A stretch of 64,000 bases of DNA from Nectonema munidae. Lineage: Eukaryota; Nematomorpha; Nectonematoida; Nectonematidae. The stretch covers positions 131,501 through 195,500 of the forward strand of contig JAUIRK010000216.1 of the NCBI GenBank assembly GCA_030549495.1. The letters run 5' to 3'. The notes under the pieces were generated by a model that was not told the DNA's origin, ran no database searches, and saw only the letters and a list, made by a program, of their open reading frames with translations. Shown here piece by piece: positions 35,210 to 46,030 of the stretch. Numbering within the stretch: the first letter of the stretch is position 1; every line of letters starts with the position of its first letter. Made by a program: the position numbers and the translations under genes.

Positions 35210-35916
35210 GACATGCAAATTTGTATCCTCCTTTAACAAACCAGATGATCTTAGCATTCGTGTTTTGCTTATATATAAATAAAGTATAGTAATAATAATA
35301 ATTACTCTAATATTCTTCACTTGTCCAATATTTTTGCGACCAACTGTCTTATTTATTATGCTGAATGCCCTTCGAGGCATGCCAAATAGATTTGTGGTAG
35401 CAAACCTTTATCATTAAAAGAGCCCATTTGTTTCCACATTTGGAAATGAAGTATAGTTTGCAGGCGTAAAAAACCTTATAGACTTCCATCTTTTTTTTTA
35501 TACTTTTCATCTGCTCCAACTAAGGAATAAAACAATCAGAAGTACAATGTACCTGCATGTGTCCTTTTTTCAGATAAAATAAACATTGAAATATGACGGT
35601 TTTTGGATTTTTTTATTTTGGAAATTAAAAAAAATACACGCATGAATAGAATATGTAGTTTACAGGTTGAAATAGTAAACATAAAATTAGGAGTTTTGTG
35701 ATAAGTTGATTTTAATGTGTCTTCATCTGTTTTTCTATATATTTAATTAAATTGTCAAATAAAAATATCTGACGATATTATTTGATATCGCATAATGTAT
35801 AATGAAAAAAATCTAATTTGTTTTTTTATTAATAATAATTAATAAAAGGAGATGAAACAAAAATTATATTATAAAATAATTCTTTATTCATCTTAATATG
35901 TTTATTGCAAAGCAGA
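35210..35916. other. AT-rich spacer
   Basis: Nothing recognised. Confidence 0.45.
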
Positions 35917-36059
35917 AGGTAAGGTAAAGGTACCGTGGAGTGTTTTCATTGAGAAAGAACAATTGCGCCGCTTGTATCGAACTATGAGGAAATGGGGGAT
36001 CGAACCCAAGACCTTGAGTTATCGAAACCCAGTATCTATCCAACCTTACTCACGCAACC
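35917..36059 (-). mobile_element. tRNA-derived SINE, well preserved
   Basis: On the minus strand: a tRNA-like head gcgtgagtaaggttgg (A-box region), gtcttgggttcgatccccca with an intact B-box GGTTCGATCCC, then the body tagttcgatacaagcggcgc and aatgaaaacactccacgg, ending tacctttacctta. It lies about 100 bp upstream of CaaX copy 2 and contributes an in-frame, probably meaningless, extension to that open frame. Confidence 0.85.
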
Positions 36060-36137
36060 ATTATTGGAAGGAAGATCCAATAACCGCTTGTTTGCTGTGC
36101 TCCTAGTCATATTTTTCTTAGTAGTGATCATATTTAG

Positions 36138-36855
36138 ATTTTGCTTTTCATTCTTTTCAAAAATGTCTTCTCGTTTTAGTGCGGATTCTTCCATTTGTGC
36201 TGGTAGAGAAAATCCGTTTACTCCGCAAAAAGACCTCTACCATGAAGTCGATCCGATAGTGGAGGCGTACAAGCACGGCATTCCCAATAAATCCATCGAG
36301 AGCATCAACAACAGCGATGCCTCTCCTCTACTCCAAAGTTCTATGAACAAAAGTGTTTGCACGCCAGACTCGTCTGCCGTTGGCAACATGAGCCCGCCAA
36401 ACTCTTCTACTCCCGTCAATCGAGCGAAAACGCAGGACAACAACAACACGCTTGACCAAACTGACGCTGCCCAAACAACCACAGCCTCTCTCCTCTCCAA
36501 ATCCTCGCCCTCTTCCTCCTCTTCCAAATCATCAAAGAAGCAGAAGAAGAGCAAGAGCAAGAAAGGCTCTCCTATGGACGAGGACAGCAGGGATGAAGCA
36601 AAGGCAACCAACCAATCTTCTTCCGTAGTGGAGTCCAGTTTAGTGCAGGACACGTCCAAACATTTCTCAGCAGCAGAAAAGGTCGTCATCACAAAGTCTG
36701 GGAACAAGGGCAAAGGTTGCGCCGCCTGCGTCATTTCGTAGTCAAGAAATGTTTGTCCTTTCTCCCACTTCCACTCTCTCCATGAACGAGTTTATTTTGA
36801 TTTTGCATTTTTGTTTCCAAAACGCCTTTTCAAACTTTTATCAGTTAAATTAGAA
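36138..36855 (+). repeat. Inverted segmental duplication, copy 2 (partner 10180-10907)
   Basis: Same about 720-bp unit as at 10180-10907, in opposite orientation, 25 kb away. Coding length is identical (579 bp) although small compensating insertions and deletions occur in the Ser/Lys-rich part. Confidence 0.85.
36163..36741 (+). CDS. Unrecognised low-complexity protein with C-terminal CaaX box, copy 2 (possibly a terminal exon)
   Basis: 192 residues from the ATG at 36163, the start that matches copy 1, ending GKGCAACVIS. Differences from copy 1 include SSR for YSL at residues 2-4, R for S at 15, T for K at 90, T for N at 106, N for D at 150 and a reshuffled Ser/Lys run at 115-127. The frame stays open upstream to 35992, adding 57 residues: about 23 from the SINE, then a hydrophobic run LFAVLLVIFFLVVIIF. 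I prefer the inner ATG because copy 1 lacks the extension and the hydrophobic run is also just what a pyrimidine-rich stretch before a splice acceptor encodes (ctcgttttag at 36170-36179). If that acceptor is used, the coding exon starts at 36180. Prenylation of CVIS is inferred from the motif alone. Confidence 0.6.
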   Translation: MSSRFSADSSICAGRENPFTPQKDLYHEVDPIVEAYKHGIPNKSIESINNSDASPLLQSSMNKSVCTPDSSAVGNMSPPNSSTPVNRAKTQDNNNTLDQTDAAQTTTASLLSKSSPSSSSSKSSKKQKKSKSKKGSPMDEDSRDEAKATNQSSSVVESSLVQDTSKHFSAAEKVVITKSGNKGKGCAACVIS

Positions 36856-37072
36856 ATTTGATTTTTTTATATTCCTTATCTTTTTATTTTACTTTGTAAC
36901 TTGTAATTTTATATGTATACTTGCGCTATTTTTACATACTCTGTGATATGCTAATTTAAATAATATAAATATCAAATATATTTAAATATTATAAACTACT
37001 TATATTCCATTATCCTACAAAATAAACATTTGCTCATTCAAAAAGTAGATGACATTATCGAATCGTCTAATG
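36856..37072. other. Short spacer ending in the left target duplication
   Basis: Positions 37065-37072 (gtctaatg) are the left target duplication of the following element. Confidence 0.5.
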
Positions 37073-38740
37073 CAGTGCTTCTCAAACTTTTTTACCCTAT
37101 GGCGCACCTATGAAATAACTGAAACTTTGGGGCGCACCATTGAGATTGATATGGAAAAATCGAATAATGGGTGTTCCAAGCTTCAATGGTAAAAAATAAA
37201 GTTTCTCATTTATCAGCGCACATATGCTCATAAGAATCTCCTGTGTAAAATAAGTATTCACTTGAATTTTCAGAAAATTTTTTAGCAACAAATAGTCACC
37301 GCTTAATAGAAAAATATTTATTCATTTTTTCCTATTTTTGATTTTTAGACATTAAACTGTTCTAGTTTTTTTGTTATCTCTTAAAAATCTTTTTCTTACT
37401 TACTTTGTCTTTTTTTTTTTGAAAACTAGCAAGAGCACAAGGATGGTAATAAGCTAAACGTCTTAAAAATACTATTTTGTAGTCTTTTTCCAATGATAGG
37501 TAATTTGGCACGTAATATGTTTTAGCTACAAACAGAGAGAAGATTGCTAGCGAGTGTTATAGTGGTTTGTCAGATTTTAAGGATTTCAAGCAACTTCCAA
37601 CCAAAAAAGATGTGATGAAAAGATTGTTTTACTTTATTAAGAAACTCCAAAAAACAGTAAGAGAATCTTGTTGTTTTGTGGCGAGTGAGGTTATCAAAAT
37701 ATGGGAGATTGCTAGTCTGCCTACATCTCATAAACCGTTCATAGTAAAAAAAATTCATTCCCTGTATGAAAAACATGAAAAATGAAAGAAAAACAAAAAA
37801 CGTAAAAGCAGAACACAAATTATAAAAATAACAGAGTTTTGTAAAGAACTCGAAAAATTATTTGACATCTCACATTCAAACTTTACTTCTTTAATTCGTA
37901 ATAAAGAAGACATGAGTTTTCTTGAAGATCAGAAAGGTCTGAGGAAAATGTTTATTGGGAAGGAAGATAAAGACTTCTTAAAAAAAAGCATTGAAATTAT
38001 CAAAAAGGAACGAGTATTATAAGAAATGTATTCAGGATAACGAGAAAATCTTGGAAAGTACTTCGATTGGAATGAAAAGCGACATTTCTTCATCTTCTGA
38101 TAGTGAAGAACATGATATTTCTAAAAATGCTACCATTTCTTCAGCTGATAGTTTTGTGTCTTCTTCACATGATACTAAAAGTTTTGAAAACGCTAAGAAA
38201 GTAATAGAAAACGAAGACTTTATTGCTGCTTTGGATAGAACTGGAACTTCTACAAGAAAGGCTCTTCATCTTGTAACACCGGCTCTAAAAGCTGTAGGTT
38301 TTGATGTGAATACACTGACGCTATCTACATCATCTTTATATAGATCAAGGAAAAAAGTGCGGTCAACAATTGCTCAAAAAATAAAAGAATCTTTTAATCC
38401 TAATACTCCAATGATAATACATTTTGATTTTGACTTTTTATTTTGTTGTTTACATTTGAAAAAAAGAGGACTTTCCATGGATTTTCATGCTTTTTGAGCT
38501 GTGGGTAAATAAGAATTTCTGAATCTAAAACTTTGCTCAAATGTTTTTTACGTATAGGAGACACAATTCAAACAGTCTAAATGAGTCACAATTCAAGCAG
38601 AGAAATAAGACTACTACATATGTTGTCTCGCACCCATTGGGGGTGCGTGCAAAGAATCGCTGATCTAGAACGAACTTTAGGGTTCACATGGCTACCTTTC
38701 ATGGCGCATCTGGCTATCTTCAAGGGCTTGAGAAACACTG
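37073..38740 (+). mobile_element. hAT-like element with perfect 8-bp target duplication, carrying the SFDTTxSNT-family transposase
   Basis: The left end CAGTGCTTCTCAAACTTTT and the inverted right end CAGTGTTTCTCAAGCCCTTG share CAGTGYTTCTCAA. Flanks gtctaatg (37065-37072) and gtctaatg (38741-38748) are identical. Both subterminal regions carry tggcgca words. The length of 1668 bp is short because the 3' half of the transposase is missing. Confidence 0.88.
37567..38497 (+). pseudogene. N-terminal third of the SFDTTxSNT-family transposase, truncated
   Basis: 37567-37785 (LPTKKDVMKRLFYFIKKLQK, EIASLPTSHKPFIVKK) corresponds to the N-terminal segment at 18736-18510. After a frame change, 37840-38440 carries FCKELEKLFDISHSNF, FLKKSIEIIKK, DFIAALDRTGTSTRKALHLV, STSSLYRSRKKVRSTIAQKI and PNTPMIIHFD, matching the linker of the copy at 15850-18736 (LASALDRTGVSDRNAMHIL, ESIRKARRSNREN). 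The homology then stops. The catalytic core and LACKHHI region are absent, consistent with an internally deleted, non-autonomous element. In this copy the stretch interrupted by the minisatellite in the other copy is continuous. Confidence 0.75.
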
Positions 38741-38748
38741 GTCTAATG

Positions 38749-39872
38749 TGTAGTATGTAAGTAATGACAAAAGCAGAGCCCAATGATTATTATAAAAACA
38801 GTTTGCTGATATCTAATCAATGGGGTACTATGGGAAAATTGGATCCAACCAAAACATCAAAAAAAGCCAAATGCGATTTAATAGATTTATTAATGATATT
38901 TTTCAAACTTTAGAAAAACCATGTCTTACGAATTATGCGTAAAGCTTGCTTTAAAATTTCTTTCGCAATGCTACGTATAAAGTGAGATATGATTGATAAA
39001 GGATTTGATTTGAAATAAATAAAATTGAAAAAGAACGTTTATAAGCTATTTTGATGATAGAAAATAAACAAATAAATGGAATCGTTTTGTATGGGATTTG
39101 GAAGACAGAAATTGCATTGGTTGGAATCTGTAAGGAGAGATATGAAAAAGAAGAGGCTGCGTATCAGGATGTAGACGATAGAGAAAACTGGAAGAAGACG
39201 ATTCATACCTCCGTCCGCTAACTTTAATTTAATATGGTTATATAATGGTGATTAGACAAAATGTCCATTAGGTAAATTGTACGTAGGAAACTGTCCAGTC
39301 ACAATGTGGAATATTAATATGTAAGTAAAATTGCCTACTGAAAATTTGTGGAATATAAGCAAAATTGTCATATGTGATGACAACATTTTCAGTTCAAATT
39401 AAGTATACCATTTTTTCAATCTCGGCATGTCAGTTAAATCCCGGCAAATCGGGTTTCCTTACGAAGAGTGAAGCCACCAAAAAGAAAAACACGCATTCAG
39501 TTCAATGAAGGTGACTTCGACAAGAATGGAAATAAAAGTCTTGACGCAATTCTTTCAAAAGCCTAAATTTGAAATAGAATATGATATCATAACAATCAAA
39601 GTTTCATGGAACGCTTCTAACTTTTGTCAAATTTTTTCTATCTTGATTTTCACCGAAAGTACTCATTTTTCAGATGTGCAGAATTCTCTTGCACCACAGA
39701 AAAAGACTTACAAATTGAGATTTAAAAATTTTCATATATATAAAGTATTTCTCTTTACTATGCACTCATTATTTTGTATAAATCCCGGATTCTTAACCTG
39801 AGGTCGGCTGAGCCAATTTATTCAAATAGTTTATTCTCTGCATCATCAAATTTTCAATCCTTTGTTATAATG
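38749..39872. other. Spacer without recognised gene
   Basis: A region at 39250-39310 has gacaaaatgtccattagg and aaattgtacgtagg words, vaguely like the MITE at 7755-8398. Open frame 39505-39801 has no family features. Confidence 0.4.
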
Positions 39873-40025
39873 GAGGCGTGAGTAGGGTTGGTTAGATGCT
39901 GGATTCGATAACTCAATGTCTTGGGCTCAATACCGCATCAAGCCTGCTTTCCTCATATAGTTCGATACAAACGGCACAATTGTCACTTTTCGATGAAAAC
40001 ACCTCAAGGTGTTATCTTTATCGTT
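39873..40025 (+). mobile_element. tRNA-derived SINE
   Basis: The tRNA-like head gcgtgagtagggttggttag and a degraded B-box (gggctcaataccgcat) precede the body tagttcgatacaaacggcac and gatgaaaacacctcaagg, ending in ttatctttatcg. Same family as at 49544 and 35917. Confidence 0.8.
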
Positions 40026-40819
40026 ATATCAAATGTGCATACGCGTTTATTTATTTTCACAAAACATTTATTTTCAGTTTCTTGTTTGATACTTCAAATT
40101 ATTTGTATAAGCAATCTATACATTTCCTACCACTCAGACCAATTTATTCATAAGATTGACAGATGATAATTACTCACTTGTAAAGTGGAATTAAAAAATT
40201 TACAAAGCCGAGGGCTTAGAAGCATCAGTTGTATTTTAAAGGATGTCTAACTGTAATAGGTTACGATAATAATAATAATAGATAAAGTTTATGAATGAAT
40301 GCATTGAGCGATCATCATTCGATAGTGAAATCACATTTAAGGATTTTTATCCATTTTCTATTTTTATTCTTCAAAATCACCTTTTGATAACGAGATTCAT
40401 ATTAAAAAAATCAATTTCTCTTAACGTTTTTCAAGGCGACTTCACAAAAGAAATTTCGCTCATGTATCATGAATAAAACATGATGTGGAATAGAAAGGAG
40501 AGAAATAATTGCAATCATATCTTTTTTTCGCAAGTATTATTACTATTATTCAAATCGATATGTCTATTGCTTTCATTATTATCTTTTTCGTCATCTCGTG
40601 TGCAGCTTCAGCACCAAAGATACTAAATTTTGATACTCAAAAAAGCTCCATCGTTTTTTATCATCAACTTTCCCATCACGATCATACACGCTAATTTATT
40701 CAAAACATATTCTAAAAATTTTTTATTTTTATGATAAACAGTGCAATGTAAAAAAATAAACACTAAAGTATAAAGAGTGCATATATTGATATACTTGTTC
40801 ATCGAAAGATGAGGCAGTG
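40026..40819. other. Spacer
   Basis: A short (aat)n run at 40267-40281. Nothing else recognised. Confidence 0.45.
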
Positions 40820-42755
40820 CACCGGTTCCCAACCGGGAGGTGTTTCAGGGGGGGAAGTATCTGAAAATAATTTCCAGTAATAGCCTTCTGCTCTTCTCTT
40901 CTCAGGAGTGCCCGTTTCCTGAACTTTACCCGCTTTCATTCTTGTTTTATTTTCTTCTTTTTTAGTTTGTTCTTTTCTATTACATGTCTTAATATGGCCT
41001 TTCTTGTTCTTTTCAGGTCCGCAAGTGATCATGTCGAAAAAACTTCGGTTTTACGTTTGTTGTGAATAACGGGGAACATCTGCCACAATGTGTCATCTGC
41101 ACAAAGACCTTGGGGAATGGTAGTATGAAGCCATTCCACCTGAAGCAACACCTTCAAGGATGTCATCCCGAACTACAGAACAAGGATCGTGAATACTTCA
41201 AGCTGGAACAAAATTATCTGAAGACGAGACTAGACTCAACTGTAACGTTTCGTCAGCAAACGGACGCTAGTGTGAACGCGTCATACGAAGTCTCGTACAA
41301 GATTGCGAAGGAGAAGAAACCACACACAATTGGTAAAACATTGGTGAAGCCCTGTATGCTGCAGTGCGTGAAGTTGGTCCTTGGTTAAGCTGCCCACAAC
41401 AAGATGACACAGATTTCCCTTTCAAACAACATTCTGTCACGGATCAATGATATGGCTGAGAGCATCAAGAACCAAGTTGTTCAGAAGGTTCGAGGGTCAC
41501 AGTTTTTTTCGATTCAACTCAACGAATCGATAGATGTTGCTAATCTCTCCCAGCTGTTGGTCTTAGTTCGTTATATCACCGAAAAAGGAATTGCAGAAGA
41601 TTCCTCTTCTGCAAACCTCTCCAGACCACGACCAGAGCTCAGGATGTGATGGACCTTATCAATGACTTCAATATAAAAGCAAAAGAATCCGCCAGTGGAA
41701 TCGACACACTGTCTTTTCAACAAAGAGGCGCTTGCTTCGAGAACTCTCGCCAAGAACTTCAAGCAGCATCTCGCGACTAATCAAAGCGGTCAACTTTATC
41801 AAGAGTTCCGCTCTGAACACTCGGCTGTTCCGTCGGCTCTGTGAAGGCATGGACCACGAATCGTTGCTGTTTCATAATCAGGTGAGGTGGCTCTTTTGAA
41901 GGGAAACATGTTGCAGCGAGTCCTGGAATTGTTTGATGAGGTAGTATCCTTCTTTCTGTCCCAAGAGAATGTTGTGCTTCTGGAGGCGTTGAAGGTTGAG
42001 TTTTTCCGTGTGCGGCTATCCCACTTGTCGGATATTTTCAGTGCATTGAACAAGTTAACAGGAAACTGCAGGGCAAAGGGACCAACATTCTTTTTCAGTC
42101 GAACAAGAGCAGAGCTTTCGTAGCTAAACTGGAACTGTGGAAGAAAAGAGCGGGGAGTGGAGGATATGGAAGATGGTCTGCCTTATCCAATAGCCGAGTA
42201 TATCAAACAACACCTCGGAGGAAGAGTTCAAGTATTACTTCCCGGGGATCACAAACGAGAACAAGCTTATCAGAGGAACGTTGATGATGTGCCAGAAGCG
42301 TGGCAGGAAGAGTTCCTGGACTTGAAAAACGATTCTGCAGCGAAGGATGCCTTCCAGAATATGGAACTGGAAGAGTTTTGGACCCAAGTCCGAGGAACCT
42401 AGCCGCTTATTGCGATCAACGCTCTGCGGATATTGGTCCAGTTTTCTTCCACCTACATGTGTGAGACAGGATTTTCAGCACTGGTACACCTCAAAACTAA
42501 GGCACGCAACAAGTTGGAGGTGGATCTTCGATGTGCGCTCTCCATAACAGACTTTGAAGGACTTGTGAACGGCAAACAACGCCAGAAGTCACACTAAAAT
42601 GCTGTGTTAGTGTTCTTATTCAATACAATTTAATGTTAGTTGTGTTAGTGCATTTGAAAAATAAATTAGTAAATAGACTCAGTGTTTTAACTATTCTTTT
42701 GGATGGTTGAATTGGGTGCAGGAGGAAATGAGAGAAAAAGGGTTGGGAACCACTG
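40820..42755 (+). mobile_element. hAT element of the ZBED5-like group, near full length
   Basis: The left end CACCGGTTCCCAACC and the inverted right end CAGTGGTTCCCAACC match at 13 of 15 positions. With these ends the flanks are aggcagtg (40812-40819) and atgtagtg (42756-42763), 6 of 8. The CAGTGGTTCCCAACC style is characteristic of hAT elements. Confidence 0.85.
41030..42597 (+). pseudogene. ZBED5-like hAT transposase, degraded
   Basis: MSKK at 41031 precedes, after a frame change, a BED finger (QCVICTKTLGNGSMKPFHLK then HLQGCHPELQNKD). Next come SYKIAKEKKPHTIGKTLV, an in-frame TAA at 41386, ISLSNNILSRINDMAESIKN, FFSIQLNESIDVANLSQLLV (the hAT first catalytic region, usually LDESTDV; here the aspartate is asparagine), then in other frames NFIKSSALNTRLFRRLCEGM, DLKNDSAAKDAFQ and ALRILVQFSSTYMCETGFSA, the C-terminal hAT dimerisation region. 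It ends CALSITDFEGLVNGKQRQKS with TAA at 42595. At least five frame changes. Gene order matches the vertebrate ZBED5/FAM200 relatives, which are domesticated hAT genes, but this copy shows no sign of domestication. Confidence 0.85.
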
Positions 42756-42763
42756 ATGTAGTG

Positions 42764-43040
42764 AAAGATTTTGATTCATGTGAATGCGATATTTTTTGAT
42801 TTGAACAACAGTATAAAATTTCAAATAATATTTATGGATAAAGTTAAAATCATAAATTTCTTTTGTTTACGCTCTCTTTTTATCTAAAGAATTTCAGAGT
42901 TAATTTTTCACTAGAACATTGAGAGTTGGAGTCAAATTACAACCAAACTTAAATAAAAAATTTTTTCTCATCTAATTTTAGTTTTTTTAACTGAAATCAA
43001 TTGAAATTCTGTAAAGTCGACAGCTTTGTGTGGTATTTAA
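42764..43040. other. Short spacer ending in TTAA
   Basis: Nothing recognised apart from the TTAA at 43037-43040 that borders the next element. Confidence 0.45.
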
Positions 43041-43129
43041 CCCTATTAGTGCTGGTCTAATTTGTCTGCTCAAGTGCTGGGAGCGTAAAATGCGCCCCCT
43101 ATTTTTCTCAGATATTAATAAGTTTTTAT

Positions 43130-43650
43130 AAATATTTTTAATGTTACATATATATTTCAACTATGCTGAATTCATTGGTGATGTCCTTTTTTTTTAATCA
43201 AACCTGTCAAAAAATTGATTTATATAAGCTCATCTTAAAAAGAAACTTCTTATCTAAATAATTATATAAAATATTTTCAAGTATGCTAAATTCAGTGGTG
43301 ATATTCATTTTCCATGAAAATCAGTCAAACTTGTCAAAAAACTGATTTTTATATGACAGCTCATCCCAAAAGAAACTTTTTATCTAAATAATTATATAAA
43401 GTTTTTTACACATATATGCGTATTTTCAAGTACGCTGAATTTACTGGGTCCTTTTTTATGCAAACCAGTCAAAAAATGATTTAAATATGACAACCCATGT
43501 TAAAATTAAAATTTTTATTGAAATACTTATAAAAAGTTTTTTTATACATATATACCCATTTTCAAGTATGTAGAATTTATTGGTGATGTTTATTTTTTAT
43601 GAAATCAATAAAACCTGTCAAAAAAATCGATTAAACCTGTAAATCAATGT
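43130..43650. repeat. Tandem array B (four units, about 120-146 bp)
   Basis: The phrase caagtatgctgaattcattgg recurs near 43158, 43278, 43424 and 43563. Each is followed by tttttatgaaaatcagtcaa and aacctgtcaaaaaa-type text and an AT-rich tail. A remnant of the same array is in copy 1 at 6110-6190, inverted. Confidence 0.7.
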
Positions 43651-43914
43651 CAAATATATAAACTTCAAAATAAATTCTACTTGCATTATTTCTCTGGTAA
43701 TTATTTTCTTGATTTATTTAATAAACCAATTTTAGATGTTTAATTCACTCAAAATATTTCATTTGTCAGTAAATTAGGTATCGCGATAGGACCTCCATCT
43801 TTTTGTCTACAAATTCGTTATCGGCGCGTAGTCTTTAGGAATTTCTTCTATACTCTATACAGTATTTGCTATTCATTCTATGATGATCCTTTCTTCGTAT
43901 GATATGACATCAAA

Positions 43915-44560
43915 AAAATATTTTTGGAGACAGTTTTTAGAGCTAAACCGCACGTTTGACTCATACTCTGAGACATTTTAAAATCTTTAAATGCAAAATC
44001 TCAGTTCAAAAATAAAACTAGTATGCTTGATTTGGTATAAAAATATATATTTCATGTAAAATTAGAGATAATATTTTTGGAGATAGTTTTCAGATGTAAA
44101 CAGCAAATTTGATTGACACTGACAGATATTTTAAGTTATCAAAATGCGAAAACTGAGTTCAGAATTGAAACCAGCATGATCGATTCGGTATAAAAACATA
44201 TATTTCATGTAAAATCTGAATCAATATTATTCTAGACAAATTTTAGAAGTAAACCGCAAATTTGATTGACACTTATAAGTATTTTCACATTCTAAATGCA
44301 AAAACTGAGTTCATAAAGGAAACTACCATTGTTGATTTGGTAGAAAATAAAATATATATATATTTCATATAAAATTTGAGATAATATTTTTGAAGACAGT
44401 TTTTAGATATAAACCGCAAATTTTCAAACCTTAAATCCAAAATGTGAGTCCAGAAATCAAAGGAGCATGGCCGATTTAGTATAAAAACGTACATTTTATG
44501 TAAAATTTGAATGAATATTTCATTTAAAAAAATGTATCATCAATCAAAATTTTGATTGAC
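43915..44560. repeat. Tandem array A, copy 2 (about four units of about 155 bp)
   Basis: The phrase tatttttggagacagttttt recurs near 43918, 44071, 44228 and 44385 (spacing 153-158 bp), each followed by agatgtaaaccgcaaatttg, then attgacac, aatgcraaaactgagttca and gatttggtataaaaa. It is the inverse of the array at 3480-4800 and better conserved. Confidence 0.75.
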
Positions 44561-44905
44561 ATTTTTCTATAAGTAGACATGCTTATTAAAAAAAAATTTA
44601 ATATACAAAGTGTTATGCGTTCAAAACTGTATAAAATTATAAAATTTCATGGGAGTATCTATTATAAACACTAGGTTAAAAGGTTAACTATAGATAAGAA
44701 CAAAATTTTATGGAAAAATATAAATTTTTGATTTTGATTGACATTTTTTGGCATGGAAGGGACATGCAACTAAAATAAAGATGTATCAAAAGAAGCATGC
44801 AGCTAACGATTTGGGGAAAAGTGACGAAATTTGAAGAAGGGATATGGTTCAGCACAATATTTTTTTAGTTCACATGATTCAAGTTCACCCCTACTTATGG
44901 ATAAT

Positions 44906-46030
44906 TATTTCCTTAAAAAAGTTGTTGATCACATCAAAAGTAGGTCAGATGAAAAAGAATTTATTTTCATTATTATATTCTAAAATAACTTTTAGAATAC
45001 TCGTTACTATGCATCATGAACGAAGATAAGGATTTTTTTCATAAATTTACGTTTGCACCTCATCTTAATCGAAGAAAATCTTTACATCCACCCAATATTA
45101 TCATTTCTCGTAGTAGGCTGGCTAAATTTGATTCTATATTTTACTTTTTTAACATTTAACAAATCTTACTCAAATTTTTTGTTAATCATTTATATTTCGC
45201 TAGACAAAAGTGAAGACAGCAAAATTGTTTCCATGTCCATTCTTTTGGGGATTTTGTAGATTAAAATAAGGAAGGATGCCATTGAGGGAAATTTAAGGAT
45301 ATTTAGAAAACCTAGTCTTCATAATTATAGAGAAAATGTAATGATGTAAAGAGGAAAGCAAAGTCTTAAAATGCTATTCTAGGATTGATCACTTTTGTTT
45401 CTTGTTTTAACTTTGTATTTTGCTTTTGGAATATATTTTTTCTTAGCAAAAAATGGGTTAGATAGTAAATTTCACAATTTATTGCTGCCAAAAAGTTAAG
45501 GCAAAGGTTCCATTGAGTGATTTCATCGAAAATGTAAAATTTAAGTCGTCAGTATCGCATGAGCAGAGAAAATGCAATGCTGTGACTGGAACAAAAAGAT
45601 TCAGTCTTCAAAAGGTGATTTAATTCAAATAAAAAGGGATCCGTTATGCACAATGTCACAAAAGTGTTTTATTGTAAGGATACTATTATCAAACATTACA
45701 GAGCAAATAACGAAAAATTCATAATCCTATGGATGAGTTTCTTAAATAGAAGGAGCCTTTCATTTTTTCATGTAACATTAAGGTAGTTTTATATTGATTT
45801 CTACCAATAAGAAAACATTAATCAAATCACATACGGTAGAATGTGTATTAAATTCTTTTTTGGCTTCTTAAAAACAGAAAGAAGGGATACAAGCTGAGTT
45901 TACGAACATATCAGTTTATTGTAAACTTCAAACTTTGAAACGCCTTGACATTGGAATGAACTTTACTGAAATCAACATTATTCAGATTGAAAATTACAAA
46001 ATCATGCATGCTCTCATTGGAAAAAATCTT
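44906..46030. other. Spacer downstream of EDEM2, with a SINE remnant
   Basis: 45497-45590 on the minus strand resembles the body of the SINE family (ggcaaaggttccattgagtg, then tttcatcgaaaatg and cagtatcgcatgag). Otherwise nothing is recognised. No clear polyadenylation signal for EDEM2 could be fixed. Confidence 0.45.

Larger units (their letters stand above)
43041..44905 (-). mobile_element. Non-autonomous TTAA-type element with internal tandem arrays, copy 2 (inverted relative of 3313-6285)
   Basis: The end CCCTATTAGTGCTGG directly follows TTAA at 43037-43040. Going right: array B (43130-43650), a linker with attcactcaaaatatttcatt (43743-43763) that matches copy 1 near 6017-6041 inverted, array A (43920-44560), and a unique arm with gcagctaacgatttggggaa (44799-44818) that matches copy 1 at 3414-3431 inverted. 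The right terminus is degraded and placed at about 44905 by alignment only. There is no coding capacity. It is shorter than copy 1 mainly because the middle is missing. Confidence 0.65.

Noticed and set aside
43130-44560. Possible CRISPR-like or centromeric array
   Set aside because: Units of 120-155 bp without conserved short repeats and unique spacers, inside a transposon with inverted ends in an animal genome; only a few units.
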